64,000 nucleotides of DNA from Bufo bufo (lineage: Eukaryota; Chordata; Amphibia; Anura; Bufonidae). Under the pieces are notes generated by a model. The model saw nothing but the letters and a program-made list of their open reading frames with translations. It was not told the origin of the DNA and searched no databases. The position numbers and the translations under genes are program-made. Location of the stretch: assembly GCF_905171765.1 (NCBI RefSeq), contig NC_053391.1:147837417-147901416 (forward strand), read 5' to 3'. Below, piece by piece: positions 45,536 to 57,575 of the stretch. How positions within the stretch are numbered: the stretch's first letter is position 1; every line of letters starts with the position of its first letter.

Positions 45536-46267
45536 GGGCTCTTTCACACTTGCGTTGTTCTGTTCCGGCATAGAGTTCCGTCGTCGGGGCTCTATGCCGG
45601 AAGAATCCTGATCAGGATTATCCCCATGCATTCTGAATGGAGAGAAATCCGTTCAGGATGTCTTCAGTTCCGCACCGGAACGTTTTTTGGCCGGAGAAAA
45701 TACCGCAGCATGCTGCGCTTTTTGCGGCAGTCAAAAATCCTGAACACTTGCCGCAAGGCCGGATCCGGAATTAATGCCTATTGAAAGGCATTAATCCGGA
45801 TCCGGCCTTAAGCTAAACGTCGTCGCGGCGCATTACCAGATCTGACGTTTAGCTTTTTCTGAATGGTTACCATGGTTGCCATAGTAGTAGGGGGGGAGCG
45901 GGGGAGCAGTATACTTACCGTCCGTGCGGCTCCCGGGGCGCTTCAGAGTGACGTCAGGGTGCCCCACGCGCATGGATGACGTGATCACATGGATCACATC
46001 ATCCATGCGCATGGGGCGCTCTGATGTCATTCTGGAGCGCCCCGGGAGTCGCACGGACGGTAAGTATACTGCTCCCCCGCTCCCCCCTACTACTATGGCA
46101 ACCAGGACTTTAATAGCGTCCTGGCTGCCATACTAACACTGAACGCATTTTGAAGACGGATCAGTCTTCAAATGCTTTCAGTTCACTTGCAGTGTTACGG
46201 ATCCGGCGGGCACTTCCGGCAAATGGAGTACACAACGGATCCGGACAACGCAAGTGTGAAAGAGGCC
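45536..46267. mobile_element. Palindromic Harbinger-like MITE
   Basis: GGGCTCTTTCACACTTGCG after TAA and CGCAAGTGTGAAAGAGGCC before TTA. The inner 45870-46105 is an inverted repeat centred near 45989 (gagcagtatacttaccgtcc against ggacggtaagtatactgctc). It has no coding content. Confidence 0.8.
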
Positions 46268-46632
46268 TTAGTTCGCTGCGGTTCATTTAGCACTTTGCAG
46301 TCAACTATTTGCAGTAATTGGTCCTTGTAATAGGAAGTTCACTTGTCGTCCAGCAAATGTAAAAATTTCTTTAATTTAGTGGTCTCAAAATCGGCACATC
46401 TAGGCTCAAAATAAACACACATTAAAGCAGTTGAGTCTCATGCTGTTGCTTGACAGGCCAAGCTCACAGTAATATTACTTAAATTACCACTCCCACAAAA
46501 AAATGTATTCTCTGACCTGTTTGAAAGGTACATGATGTAAACTATAGTGAGGGTAATCTTACTCGTGACTGTGTTTAGTTTTAGTTCTGATCCTCAGCTG
46601 TCATATGACCAACACTCTGACTTTTCAAATAA

Positions 46633-46989
46633 GGCCTTGGCCACGTTGTTTTTTTTTTTCACTGACGTGTGCTGACCGCATTTTTTCACGAACAGCACAC
46701 GTAACCATTTATTTTAATGAGTCTCAACACACAACATTTTTATTTTAATCTTTTTACTGACACTGGGTCAGTGAAAAAAACATGGAGACATGCACTTCTT
46801 TGGTCCGTGATGTTGACCAAACACGTCCATCGACATTGACTGATGGCATCCGTGTTTCGTCAGTTTTTTGATGAGTACTGTTGGCAAAAAAACGACACAC
46901 TGAGAAAATATGGATCCTTCACGGCTGAAACACGGACTGATTATTTTTTTTTTTCATGTCGGCCATCAGCCACATGTCAGCCCCTAGCC
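46633..46989. mobile_element. Possible Harbinger-like MITE
   Basis: ggccttggccacgttg after TAA and gtcagcccctagcc before TTA; a weak inverted pair, with the inner accgcattttttcacgaaca typical of the group. Confidence 0.4.
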
Positions 46990-47404
46990 TTAGAGCAAAT
47001 AACATTAAAAACAATCAACTTGCCTCTCCTGCTCTGGACGCCGCAGCTCCTCACCTCCAGTGCGCTCTGTTGTCTTCCTGCTGCTGTGCTGTGATCCGAT
47101 GCGCACAGCGTGAGGTCATAGAGCGCCCTCATGCTGTGCGCCACCACAGCACAGCCGACCAGGAAGTGGTGAGTACAGAGCCTTCACTGCTTCCTGGACC
47201 TCCGGTACAAATGAGCGCTTCCATAATGGAAGCACTCATTAGTATTCGCTCCATAAGACGTAAAAAATACGGTGTGTACCTGTCAGAGAATAAAAGCATT
47301 TGTGGGAGTGCTTTAAAACTGAAATGTACTTCAATATTTTGTTGAGACAAAATAAGTATGCACAAAAAAATTATTTAATATGCTAGTTCCTTATGATGAT
47401 ATTT
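46990..47404. other. Intron DNA, no feature supported
   Basis: Contains a mirrored pair gcgcttccataatggaagcac near 47215 only. Confidence 0.4.
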
Positions 47405-47605
47405 TTAAAAGGAACCTGTCACCGGGATTTTGTGTATAGAGCTGAGGACATGGGTTGCTAGATGGCCGCTAGCACATCCGCAATACCCAGTCCCCATAGC
47501 TCTGTGTGCTTTTAATGTGTAAAAAAAAAAACGATTTTATACATATGCAAATTAACCTGAGAAGTCCTGTCCCTGATTCATCTCACATACAGGACTCATC
47601 TGTAG
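47405..47605. mobile_element. TTAA MITE, left part (AAAGGAACCTGTCACC type), truncated
   Basis: Begins ttaaaaggaacctgtcaccg, a TTAA family terminus; the right half is missing, replaced by a TTTCACAC-type MITE fragment. Confidence 0.5.
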
Positions 47606-47906
47606 GTGTCCGCCTGGCCGTGCGAAGGCAAACGGATCCGTCCAGACTTACAATGTAAGTCAATGGGGACGGATCCGTTTGAAGTTGACACAATATGGCT
47701 CAATTTTCAAACGGATCCGTCCCCCATTGACTTTCAATGTAAAGTCTGGACGGATCCGTCTGAACAACTTTCACACTTAGAATTTTTTCTAAACTATAAT
47801 GCAGACGGATCTGTTCCGAACTGATCCAAACGTCTGCATTATAGGAGCGGATACGTCTGTGCAGACACCAGACGGACCCGCTCTGAACGCAAGTGTGAAA
47901 GTAGCC
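47606..47906. mobile_element. Harbinger-like MITE, right part
   Basis: Ends cgcaagtgtgaaagtagcc before TAA. Shares gtccgcctggccgtgcg and atggggacggatccgttt with 37790-37924 and 33600-33690. Confidence 0.65.
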
Positions 47907-47959
47907 TAATGGTGCACCGTCTTGCAGGCTCTCTTATCAACATTCCTGAACTATTGAGA

Positions 47960-48623
47960 TCAGAGCTTGCAAACAACATTTTCAACCTGTGCACTGTGGT
48001 TGGTTAGTCTGTACAGACCTACCAAACAGAGAGGTCTCCGACAGAGTAGCTGCTCCAGAGTCTCCTCTGTCCGGGACAATAGAGACTCCCGCGCTGTGAT
48101 ACTGTGCAGTGTCCGGTGAGAGTTTGGATGATGTATGCCCGATTGCAAACTCGCATGCAATCTGGAGGTACAGTTATGTCCATATGCCAGAAGGGGGTTA
48201 ATTAAATTGTTTACAATTTGAAAGAAAATAAAAAAAATAAGTAAAATTTTGGTGCCCATGTGTGGGCAGGGTTGTTTTCATGCAATCAGTGATTGTGAGC
48301 TCAAATCAGGAGTGGCAGCTACACAGAGATCAGGCATAATGGAAAGATCTGTACCTGTTTTGTGTTTTTGACGCACACCTGATTTTGGTTCACAATAACT
48401 GATGAAAATAACTGACCAAACACTGACTCTGTAAATACAGCCTCATACTGACATATATTTATTACGTCTGGAACATGAACGTATAAATCTGACCATTCTA
48501 AAAATCATCAATACTGCTGATTTACACTTTGGACCTTTCATGGCTGAGATGGGAATGATCACAGTAAGTGGCGACCGAACGTAGGTGGATTTACGGCATT
48601 TACAAACTGCTGTATCCAGTGAT
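47960..48623. other. Intron DNA, no feature supported
   Basis: No exon or delimitable repeat. Confidence 0.4.
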
Positions 48624-51600
48624 TTAACCCCTTAAGGACACAGCCTTTTTACACCTTAGGACCAGGCCATTTTTTGCAAATCTGACCAGAGTCCCTTTAA
48701 GTGCTGATAACTTTAAAACGCTTTGACTTATCCAGGCCGTTCTGAGATTGTTTTTTCGTCACATATTGTACTTCATGACACTGGTAAAATGAAGTCAAAA
48801 AATTATTTTTTTTTGCACCAAAAAATACCTAATTTAACAAAAATTTGGAAAAATTTAGCAAATTTCAAAGTTTCAGTTTCTTTACTTCTGTAATACATAG
48901 TAATACCCCCAAAAATTGTGATGACTTTACATTCCCCATATGTCTACTTCATGTTAGAATTGTTTTGGGAATGATATTTTATTTTTTGGGGATGTTATAA
49001 GGCTTAGAAGTTTAGAAGCAAATCTTGAAATTTTTCAGAAATTTACAAAAACTAAATTTTTAGGGACCAGTTCAGGTCTGAAGTCACTTTGCGAGGCTTA
49101 CATAATAGAAACCACCCAAAAATGACCCCATCTAAGAAACTACACCCCTCAAGGTATTCAAAACTGATTTTACATACGTCGTTAACCCTTTAGGTGTTGC
49201 ACAAGAGTTATTGGCAAATGGGGATGAAATTTGAGAATTTCATTTTTTTGTCTAATTTTCCATTTTAACCCATTTTTTCCACTAACAAAGCAAGGGTTAA
49301 CAGCCAAACAAGACTGTATCTTTATTGCCCTGACTCTGCCGTTTACAGAAACACCCCATATGTGGCCGTAAACTACTGTACGGCCACACAGCGGGGCGTA
49401 GAGGGAAAGGTGCGCCGTATGGTTTTTGGAAGGCAGATTTTTATGGACTGGTTTATTTACACCATGTCCCATTTGAAGCCCCCCTGATGCACCCCTAGAG
49501 GAGAAACTCCCTAAAAGTGACCCCATCTAAGAAACTACACCCCTCAAGGTATTCAAAACTGATTTTACATACGTCGTTAACCCTTTAGGTGTTGCACAAG
49601 AGTTATTGGCAAATGGCGATGAAATTTGAGAATTTCATTTTTTTGTCTAATTTTCCATTTTAACCCATTTTTTCCACTAACAAAGCAAGGGTTAACAGCC
49701 AAACAAGACTGCATCTTTATTGCCCTGACTCTGCTGTTTACAGAAACACCCCATATGTGGCCGTAAACTACTGTACGGGCACACAGTGGGGCGTAGAGTG
49801 AAAGGTGCGCCGTTTGGTTTTTGGAGGGCTGATTTTGCTGGACTGTTTTTTTGGCACCATGTCCCATTTGAAGCCCCCCTGATGCACCCCTAGATTATAA
49901 ACTCCATAAAAGTGACCCCATCTAAGAAACTACACCCCTCAAGGTATTCAAAACTGATTTTACAAACTTTGTTAACCCTTTAGGTGTTGCACAAGATTTA
50001 ATGGAAAATAGAGATACAATTTCAAAATTTCACTTTTTTGGCAGATTTTCCATTTTAATATTTTTTTTCCAGTTACAAAGCAAGGGTCAACAGCCAAACA
50101 AAACTCATTATTTATGGCCCTGATTCTGTAGTTTACAGAAACACCCCATATGTGGTCGTAAACCGCTGTACGGGCACACGGCAGGGCGCAGAAGGAAAGG
50201 AATGCCATACGGTTTTTGGAAGGCAGGTTTTGCTGGACTGGTTTTTTGACACCATGTCCCATTTGAAGCCCCCCTGATGCACCCCTAGAGTAGAAACTCC
50301 AAAAAAGTGACCCCATTTTAGAAACTACGGGATAGGGTGGCAGTTTTGTTGGTACTAGTTTAGGGTACATATGATTTTTGGTTGCTCTATATTACACTTT
50401 TTGTGCGGCAAGGTAACAAGAAATAGCTTTTTTGGCACCGTTTTTTTTTTTGTTATTTACAACATTCATCTGACAGGTTAGATCATGTGGTAATTTTATA
50501 GAGCAGGTTGTCACGGACGCGGCGATACCTAATATGTATACAATTTTTTTTATTTATGTAAGTTTTACACAATGATTTCATTTTTAAAACCAAAAAAATG
50601 TTTTAGTGTCTCCATAGTCTAAGAGCCATAGTTTTTTCAGTTTTTGGGCGATTATCTTAAGTAGGGTCTCATTTTTTGCGGGATGAGATGACGGTTTGAT
50701 TGGCATCTATTTTGGGGTGCATATGACTTTTTGATTGCTTGCTATTACACTTTTTGTGACGTAAGATGACAAAAAATGGCTTTTTTTACACCGTTTTTAT
50801 TTTTATTTTTTTACGGTGGTCATCTGAGGGGTTAGATCATGAGATATTTTTATAGAGCCGGGCGATACGGACGCGGCGATACCTAATATGTATACTTTTT
50901 TTTTATTTATGTAAGTTTTACACAATGATTTCATTTTTGAAACAAAAAAAATCATGTTTTAGTGTTTCCATAGTCTAAGAGCCATAGCTTTTTCAGTTTT
51001 TGGGCGATTATTTTGGGTAGGGTATGATTTTTGCGGGATGAGATGACGGTTTGATTGTTACAATTTTGGCGTACATGCGACTTTTTTGATCACTTTTATT
51101 ACCTTTTTTGGGAAGTAAGGTGGGCAAAATTTCAATTTCATCATAGTTTTTTATTTTTTATTTTTATGGTGTTCACCGTTCGGGTAAAGTAACATGACCG
51201 TTTTATAGATCAGGTCGTTACGGACGCGGCGATACCAAACATGTGTAGGGAATTTTATTTTTTTCATTTTTTATCAGTGATAAATGTGTTTTTTGATTTT
51301 TACTTTTTTTTCACTTTTATTCACTTTTTTTTGACCCAGACCCACTTGGTTCTTGAAGATCCAGTGGGTCTGATGTCTGTATAATACAGTACAGAACAAT
51401 ATATATTGTACTGCACTGTATTTTACTTACACTGAACAGATCTATGCTTTCAGCACAGATCTGTTCAGCACCATGGACAGCAGGACGCCTGAGAGGCGTC
51501 CTGTTGCCATGGGAACCTTCCCCGTCTGCTCAGAACTGCGCAGACGGGGAAGGGTAAGTACAGGGCTGAGGGGGGCTCTCTGGGAGCTCTCTCCCTCTCC

Positions 51601-52261
51601 CATCGGGGGGTTGCAAAGGCACAGCAGCCCCCCGATGGGAGATGGGAGCTCCCTGCGCTGTTAACCTTTTCCATACAGCGGTCCGTACGGACCGCTGTAT
51701 GGAAAGGGTTAAACGGCTGACATCGCATCGCAGATGTCAGCCGTTTATACCAGGGTGCCAGCAATGTGCTGGCACCCTGGTATCCCCACTGAACACCAAT
51801 GAGTTTTCAAGGGGAGGCGGGCGGGGGATCGCGATCCCGCCTGCCGCACCGCCCGCCTCCCGCACCGCCCACACCGCCCGCAACCCTCCCCCTGCACCTC
51901 CCGCCACCATAAAAATCATTCGGGGGTGCAGGGGGGGGTGAATAAAACTTTTTGTAGACATATAAAGTTTCTGATCCCCGCGGTCAGGGACCGCGCGGAC
52001 CAGAAACTGCAGAAATCGCAGCAAACCGCAGGTCTGAATTGACCTGCGGTTTGCCGCAATCGCCGACATGGGGGGGTCACGGGACCCCCCCGCGCATTTA
52101 GCCTAGGTGCCTGCTCAATGATTTGAGCAGGCACCGGGTTCCGATCACTGCCAGCCGCACGGCAGTGATCGGAAATACATAGGACGTACCTGTACGCCCT
52201 GTGTCCTTAAGTACCAGGGCACAAGGGCGTACCTGTACGCCCTATGTCCTTAAGAGGTTAA
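48624..52261 (-). mobile_element. Large TTAA-type repeat with tandem units, copy 2 (inverted)
   Basis: TTAACCCCTTAAGGACAC at left and gtccttaagaggttaa at right, with TTAA at 48624-48627 and 52258-52261. About 400 bp units repeat near 49.1-49.5, 49.5-49.9 and 49.9-50.35 kb; about 370 bp units with ggcgatacctaatatgtata repeat at 50.4-51.3 kb. The right part (51.44-52.25 kb) is a series of GC-rich hairpins, including a 52 bp one bounded by TTAA (51661-51712). No transposase seen, so it is non-autonomous. It has no Tc1 or Harbinger insertion, unlike copy 1. Confidence 0.8.
51661..51712. repeat. 52 bp palindrome bounded by TTAA
   Basis: ttaaccttttccatacagcg and its mirrored partner cgctgtatggaaagggttaa around the centre gtccgtacggac, with one mismatch. 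Confidence 0.9.
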
Positions 52262-52437
52262 AACCCGAGCACCACTGTCCCTATTGGACCCATAATTCCT
52301 TTCTTGGTGGTGCTGGGATTTTAAATCACTTTCTTTATGTTTTAGAGGATTAAATGCAAGCTACATTTTAAATGAGCACACAGTAGTGGCAATTGAAAAA
52401 AGTGGTAATTAGTGGCCAGGCAGCTGAAACACTCATT

Positions 52438-53182
52438 TAAAGGGCATCTGTCAGCAGATTTGTAGCTATGAAACAGGCTGATCTGTGTTGGTCCCATGCT
52501 CATATGTATTAATATATGCAAATTAACCTCTAGGAGCAGTGGGGGCGTTGCGTTCCCACCTAGAGGCCCCTTGCAGACGAGCGTGTGTCACACTGCGAGT
52601 CCGCAGTGCAGCTCCCGGTCTGACCTCCCAGCACTGCTGGGGTCACATAGCATTATATTGATTTATGATGCTATGTAACCCATATAGTTCTGGAATGTAT
52701 TAGATGACACTAACAGCATTATGTCAGTGTTATCCAATACATTCCAGAACTGTAAGGGTTACATAGCATCATAAATCAATATAATGCTATGTGACCCCCA
52801 TTGGTGTTGGGAGGTCAGGCCGGAAGCTGCGATACAGACTCGCAGCGTGACATGCTGGTCTGCAAGGGGCCAGAGGCTCAGCTCTCTAACTGCCGCACCC
52901 TTTGCACTTTGATAGGGTCAAGCAGTGAAAATGACATCACACCTGGTCCTGTCAATCAGAGTAGAGAGGACACAGCAGTTGCAAAGAGAGCAGAGCCTCT
53001 AGTTGTAATGGCAACACCCCCATTGCTCCTAAAACCTCATTTGCATACATTAAAACATAATTTTTCTCAGCAATGCGGCCACATATGAACATGGGACCAA
53101 CACAGATGTCTTCAGCTGCCAAGCGCACATGTAACAGATCAGCCAGTTACATAGGTACAAATCTGTTGACAGATGCCCTTTA
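52438..53182. mobile_element. TTAA MITE with nested palindromic MITE
   Basis: The ends ttaaagggcatctgtcagc and gttgacagatgccctttaa are inverted repeats with TTAA at both. It is split by a second element at about 52567-52871. Inner mirrored motifs such as atgcaaattaac and cctcatttgcat are preserved. Confidence 0.8.
52567..52871. mobile_element. Palindromic MITE with GGCCCCTTGCAGAC ends, AGA target
   Basis: ggccccttgcagacgagcg at left and gtctgcaaggggcc at right, flanked by AGA on both sides. Inner arms of about 90 bases (ggtcacatagcattatattg against caatataatgctatgtgacc) are near identical. The opposite end of the host MITE shows the unfilled form (gcagagcctctag). Confidence 0.75.
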
Positions 53183-53199
53183 AGCTAAGTTCTTATCTT

Positions 53200-53555
53200 T
53201 TAGCCTACAGTAACTCTCCAGTTTAAGAAAAAAATATTCTTATTACCTGGGGAACAAATTGAAGCTGCACAGCTTCTCAGACTACCCGATGTACATTGTC
53301 CATATGGTAGGCCAAAACACTTCCTACTTGTCCAGCCTGCTCTTGGATTGGCCAGCACTGTTAGCGTGAGCAGTGCTGGCCAATCCAAGAGCGGCAAGAA
53401 GTGTCTTGAGCTACAAAATGCACATTATGCATCAGGCAGTCTGAGAAGCAGGATGGATGGCAGAAGAAGAGGCCATAAAATGAAGAATCTGCAGCTAAAA
53501 AGATGGTCACCAGGTAAATGTTCTGTTTGTGCACAGGAGGGTTACTGTAATTGAG
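53200..53555. mobile_element. MITE with CCTACAGTAACTCTCC ends and a central hairpin
   Basis: cctacagtaactctcc at left and ggagggttactgtaa at right are inverted. The centre (53339-53392) is a hairpin, gctcttggattggccagcac against gtgctggccaatccaagagc. Confidence 0.65.
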
Positions 53556-53810
53556 TGTTTTTTTTCCCCCCCTGCAGGATAAATACATTTATTTTAATAG
53601 TTCAAGCATTTTGAGACACCGTGATACCAATTATTTTTTATTTTTTTGTAAATTTGGGACAAGGAGGTTATTTAATTTTTATTATGTTTTTAAATATATT
53701 TTCTGCACTAACTTTTATTTTAGTCCCCCAAGGTGCTCAGTTGATGCCACAGTTAGCAGGTTGTTTTTCTTTTTGTTTTTTTTTTATATGGTGGTTATGG
53801 CTTCTTTCTA

Positions 53811-54155
53811 TTAAAGGGGTTATTCAATAACCTAAACGGACCCCTCAGAGTGAATATACTTACCTGGCTCGCCGTTCCGGGTCCCCGCACCGCAGCTGCT
53901 GCTTCTCCCCGTGTACAGATGAAAACAACCGGTGTTGGAGGGGAGAAGCCAATGGCAGGCGGGGATGAGCCTCCCTAGCGTCACCCGCGATGCTAGGGAG
54001 GCTCGTCCTCGCCTGCCACTGGCTGCTTCCCTCGACAGCGGTTGTTTTCATCCATGTACAGGGAGAAGCGGCGGTGCGGGGAGCCGAGTAAGTATATTCC
54101 CTCTGAGGGGCCAGGCACATGGGGGGCTGTTTATGATATTGGATAACCCCTTTAA
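53811..54155. mobile_element. Palindromic TTAA MITE
   Basis: ttaaaggggttattcaataa and ttggataacccctttaa with TTAA at both ends. The inner arms mirror each other around gcgtcacccgcgatgctagg. Each arm has a splice-donor-like sequence. Confidence 0.8.
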
Positions 54156-54186
54156 GCCCTGTCACAGGCAGGTCCTAATAAGAATA

Positions 54187-54480
54187 AGGCTACTTTCACA
54201 TCTGCGCTTTCCCTTTCCGTTTTGTCCCCATTCATTGTCAATGGGGACAAAACTGAATGAAACGGAATGCACCAGAATGCATTCCGTTCCATTTGGTTGC
54301 GTCCTGATCTTGGACAGAATAACGCTGCAAGTAGCGTTTTTCTGTCCGCGATGTGGTGCGGAGCAAGACGGATCTGTCATTTCTCACAGGTCACAATGTA
54401 AGTCAATGGGGACGGATCAGTTTTCTCTGACACAATAGAAAAAGGATCCGTCCCCCGTTGACTTTCAGTGGTGTTCATGG
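54187..54480. mobile_element. Harbinger-like MITE, left part
   Basis: Begins aggctactttcacatctgcg after TA and contains aatggggacaaaactgaatg, with the family's typical mirrored blocks. The right end is not found. Confidence 0.5.
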
Positions 54481-55249
54481 CGCCATGATCGGTCATGGCT
54501 ATATTAAAGATAATACAACCAGATCAGTTTGTAACGGATGCAGACGGTTGTATTATCGTGACGGAAGAGTTTTTGCTGTTCCATGATGGATCCAGGAAAA
54601 ACACTGGTTTGAAAGTACTTTGCAGGCCTAGGAGCTTTCACAATGCCCAAGGCTTCCATCAAAACCGATTGGCAGAGTTATTACTGATCCTGGTAATTAC
54701 GGTCAAGTGTGAGCTATATAACATAGCTGCCACCAACTGCATATAGAGTTGGCTCCTCTGCTGATCTTGCTTCATAAACCCCTTTCGCCATTACAACGCA
54801 CATGTGCATGGAATATCGGTAAGAGATGGTGCTTCACATTCACATGTGTGATAGTGTTTTGCTTATGGAACATGCTAGCTAAATTCAGGATTTTAGTTAT
54901 ATGTATATTTATATTGTTGGTATGTAGCTATATGTACATGTTAAACAAGACTTTTCAGTTGTCGATGGTTCACATGCTATCTAATCTTAGGAAGACCACA
55001 TAGAAGCTTTCTTCTTTTTTTTTTTCCAGCTAAAAACAAGTTTGGCAAATTCTATGGTTTCATTTAGGCAAAGGGTGCAAAAGTGTACCAGTGCCCTGGT
55101 GTTATTAATTACAGACATCCCCTGCCCCCTCCGCACATAGACCTTTATTGCAGCTATCAGAAACTCTTGTCTGATTGATATGACGGCAGGGCTGTCACTC
55201 TTTAACACGCAGGCATGGGGGAGGAAAAAAAAGGATAAAATTGTCGCTT
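54481..55249. other. Unique intron DNA
   Basis: No exon or repeat recognised. Confidence 0.5.
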
Positions 55250-56070
55250 TTTTTGTTCTGCGTGTTTTAATAGAGTCCCATTAAAGCTGCATCACAGAAT
55301 GAAATATCGGCATGAAGAGCCCTCACTGAGCTGAGGCCGGGAATTAAGAAGTCAGGAAATGGGCTCTGCTGCTATGCCGGAGAGCCTTGTGTGACACACA
55401 ATCTCCTGATTGGGGAGATCATTACTGCTATTATGACTCGACTCGTGGAAGAATTTTAAATTCCATCTGAATGTCAGTAATAACCCTCTTAGCCAATTAT
55501 CCTGAATAAAATCACGAAGGCATTTGATATAATAGGTGTTGAATTACTGAATAGATTTGCTAATTAAATACTCTTTGTTCTGCTGCAGTTGACATTACAG
55601 GGTAAGATCTTGAACAATTATTCTCAACAGCTGTACTTTGTTAAGGAGGAAAAAAATTAAGCATAAAGTTTATTTTTATTTTTTTTATATTTTTTTTTAT
55701 ACTTTAAGTTGGCACATTTTTAAAATACACTTGAAGTAGGAGGAGGGGATGAAATTCCATCATCCAATTGACGGCGGAAAGATGAATATGCAGGTGTTGC
55801 TGTGAAATGAGATAACTGCAAAGTTGACTTATTAATGAAGCCAGCAAGCCGTTTATAACCCCCTCAGCAGCTAGCTGTCGCCACTTCCAAGTGATCCTCT
55901 GTCAGATTGGATGGAATTAGATGCGTGTCTGTCATTGGCAAGACCTAAGCTGTCACTGGTGCTAAATAAATTGCTGTAATAGCAACTGCTGGCCCATTTA
56001 AAGCCCTCCTATGGCCGGCCAAGTGTGTGGTACTTGTTTAAATACCTCTAATTAATGAGGAGGATTTGCT
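55250..56070. promoter_or_regulatory. Candidate conserved regulatory element in the POLA1 intron
   Basis: About 800 bases with no visible transposon end, inverted repeat or coding frame, in a repeat-dense intron. It has clustered homeobox-type cores (ccaattat at 55494, taattaaa at 55561, cttattaatgaag near 55827, ctaattaatgagg at 56048), SOX-type ctttgttc (55572) and tttgtta (55636), and an E-box cagctg (55628). In mammals POLA1 lies beside ARX, and POLA1 introns contain ultraconserved ARX forebrain enhancers. The location and motif texture fit that, but conservation itself was not tested. Confidence 0.4.
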
Positions 56071-56880
56071 TTACAACCATTCTTGTTGATTGTTTTCTGA
56101 TGCTTTCTTACCTACATGTTGAAAACCAGAAGGATAAACCTGGGCATTGTGTGAAAGAGTAGAACTACAGCTTCTGTTGGTTCTTGGTCCATAGTTTTCA
56201 TTGTCTTTGTCCATGCTATATGTTTTATCTATAAAGCGAAAAATCTGCCCTACTTAGTATTTTTCTGCAATGGCCAAATGTTTATAACAATGAACAGGAG
56301 GTTAAGAAATTCAGTTCATACTCTGAGACACACAGCCTCACGTTCCCTGAAGGCTTGCTGTAGTGCTCGGCCATCCCCTGCTTCATAGCTTAATTAGCAG
56401 CCCCTACTGATCATTGAGTGAGGAATCCTGTCTGCCAAGGGCTATTAACCTCTGGTATCAAATGCATTTTATTAAGCACAACCTGAAAGTTTTTGTATTT
56501 TGCTGTAAAAAAACGCAGCTGCATGCTTGCCCTCAAAAAGACTGGGCCTATGTGAATAGGGAGTGATAACACCCAGTTGTCAGTTTAGGCTAGGTCTACA
56601 CGACGACATTTGTCGCGCGACAGATAGGGCACAACTACACTGCAACATTTGTCGTGCAACATTTTGTTGCACCAATGTCGCGCAACAATTTTTATAATGG
56701 CAGTCTATGGTGTTGCACTGCAACATGCGACAGTCGCAGAAAAATCCATCCATATTTTGATACTGATGACTGATGTGCACAGATGCTGGGCACATCAGTC
56801 ATCAGTATACGTCTCAACCCTTCCTCAACACTTACTGAACTTCAAAGATACGCCACTGAACAGGAACAGCAAGACTGGTG
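56071..56880. other. Intron DNA with a small hairpin-rich segment
   Basis: Repeats of acaacatttgtcg / gttgcac around 56600-56730 suggest a diverged MITE. Otherwise unremarkable. Confidence 0.4.
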
Positions 56881-57575
56881 TTATCCAGTATTGCAATGAC
56901 CTATCCTCTGGATGGGTCATCGGTATCTGATCGTGGGGGTCTGACACCTGGGACCCCCATCGATCAGCTGTTTGAGAAGGCAGAGGCACTCCTGTGAGCG
57001 CAGCGACCATCTCAGTTTACCAAGCTCAGTGCCATATAGCGGCTGTGTTTGGTATTGCGTTTAGAAATGAATAGGGCTGAGCTGCGATATCAAGCACAGC
57101 CGCTATACAATGTACAGCACTGTACTTGGGGCGCATGGAGAAGGCCGCAGCACTCACAGGAGCGCCACTGCCTTCTCAAAACAGCTGATCAGCAGGGGTC
57201 CCATGTGTTGGATCCCCGCTGATCAGATACTGATGATTTAGGCTCCATTCCACGTCCCTATAATGGGTCCGCATCCGTTTCGCAAATTGCAGAACGGGTG
57301 TGGACCCATTCATTCTCTATGGGGACGGAATGGATGCGGAGAGCACTCTGTGCTCTCTGCATCCGCATTTCCGGAGCGCGCCCCCGATCTTCCGGTCCGC
57401 GGCTCCGGAAAAAAAAGAACATGTCCTATTCTTGTCCGCAATTGCGGACAAGAATAGGCAGTTCTATGGGGGTGCAGGCAGGGTGTATTGCGGATCCGCA
57501 ATACATTACGGACGTGTGAATGGACCCTTATCCTCAGGATAGATCCTCAGTGTCAAAATCTCAGAAAACCACTGA
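56881..57575. mobile_element. T2-like element interrupted by a Harbinger-like MITE
   Basis: The family motifs gatgggtcatcggtatctga, gacccccatcgatcagctg and gatactgatgatt are present, and after the insertion tcctcaggatagatcctcag continues. The ends are diverged. Confidence 0.6.
57241..57527. mobile_element. Harbinger-like MITE nested in a T2-like element, TTA target
   Basis: GGCTCCATTCCACGTCC after TTA (57238-57240) and GACGTGTGAATGGACCC before TTA (57528-57530). The interior has the mirrored pair attcttgtccgcaattgcgg / gcggacaagaat. Removing it restores the T2-family phrase around gatgat-tta-tcctcagg. Confidence 0.82.
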
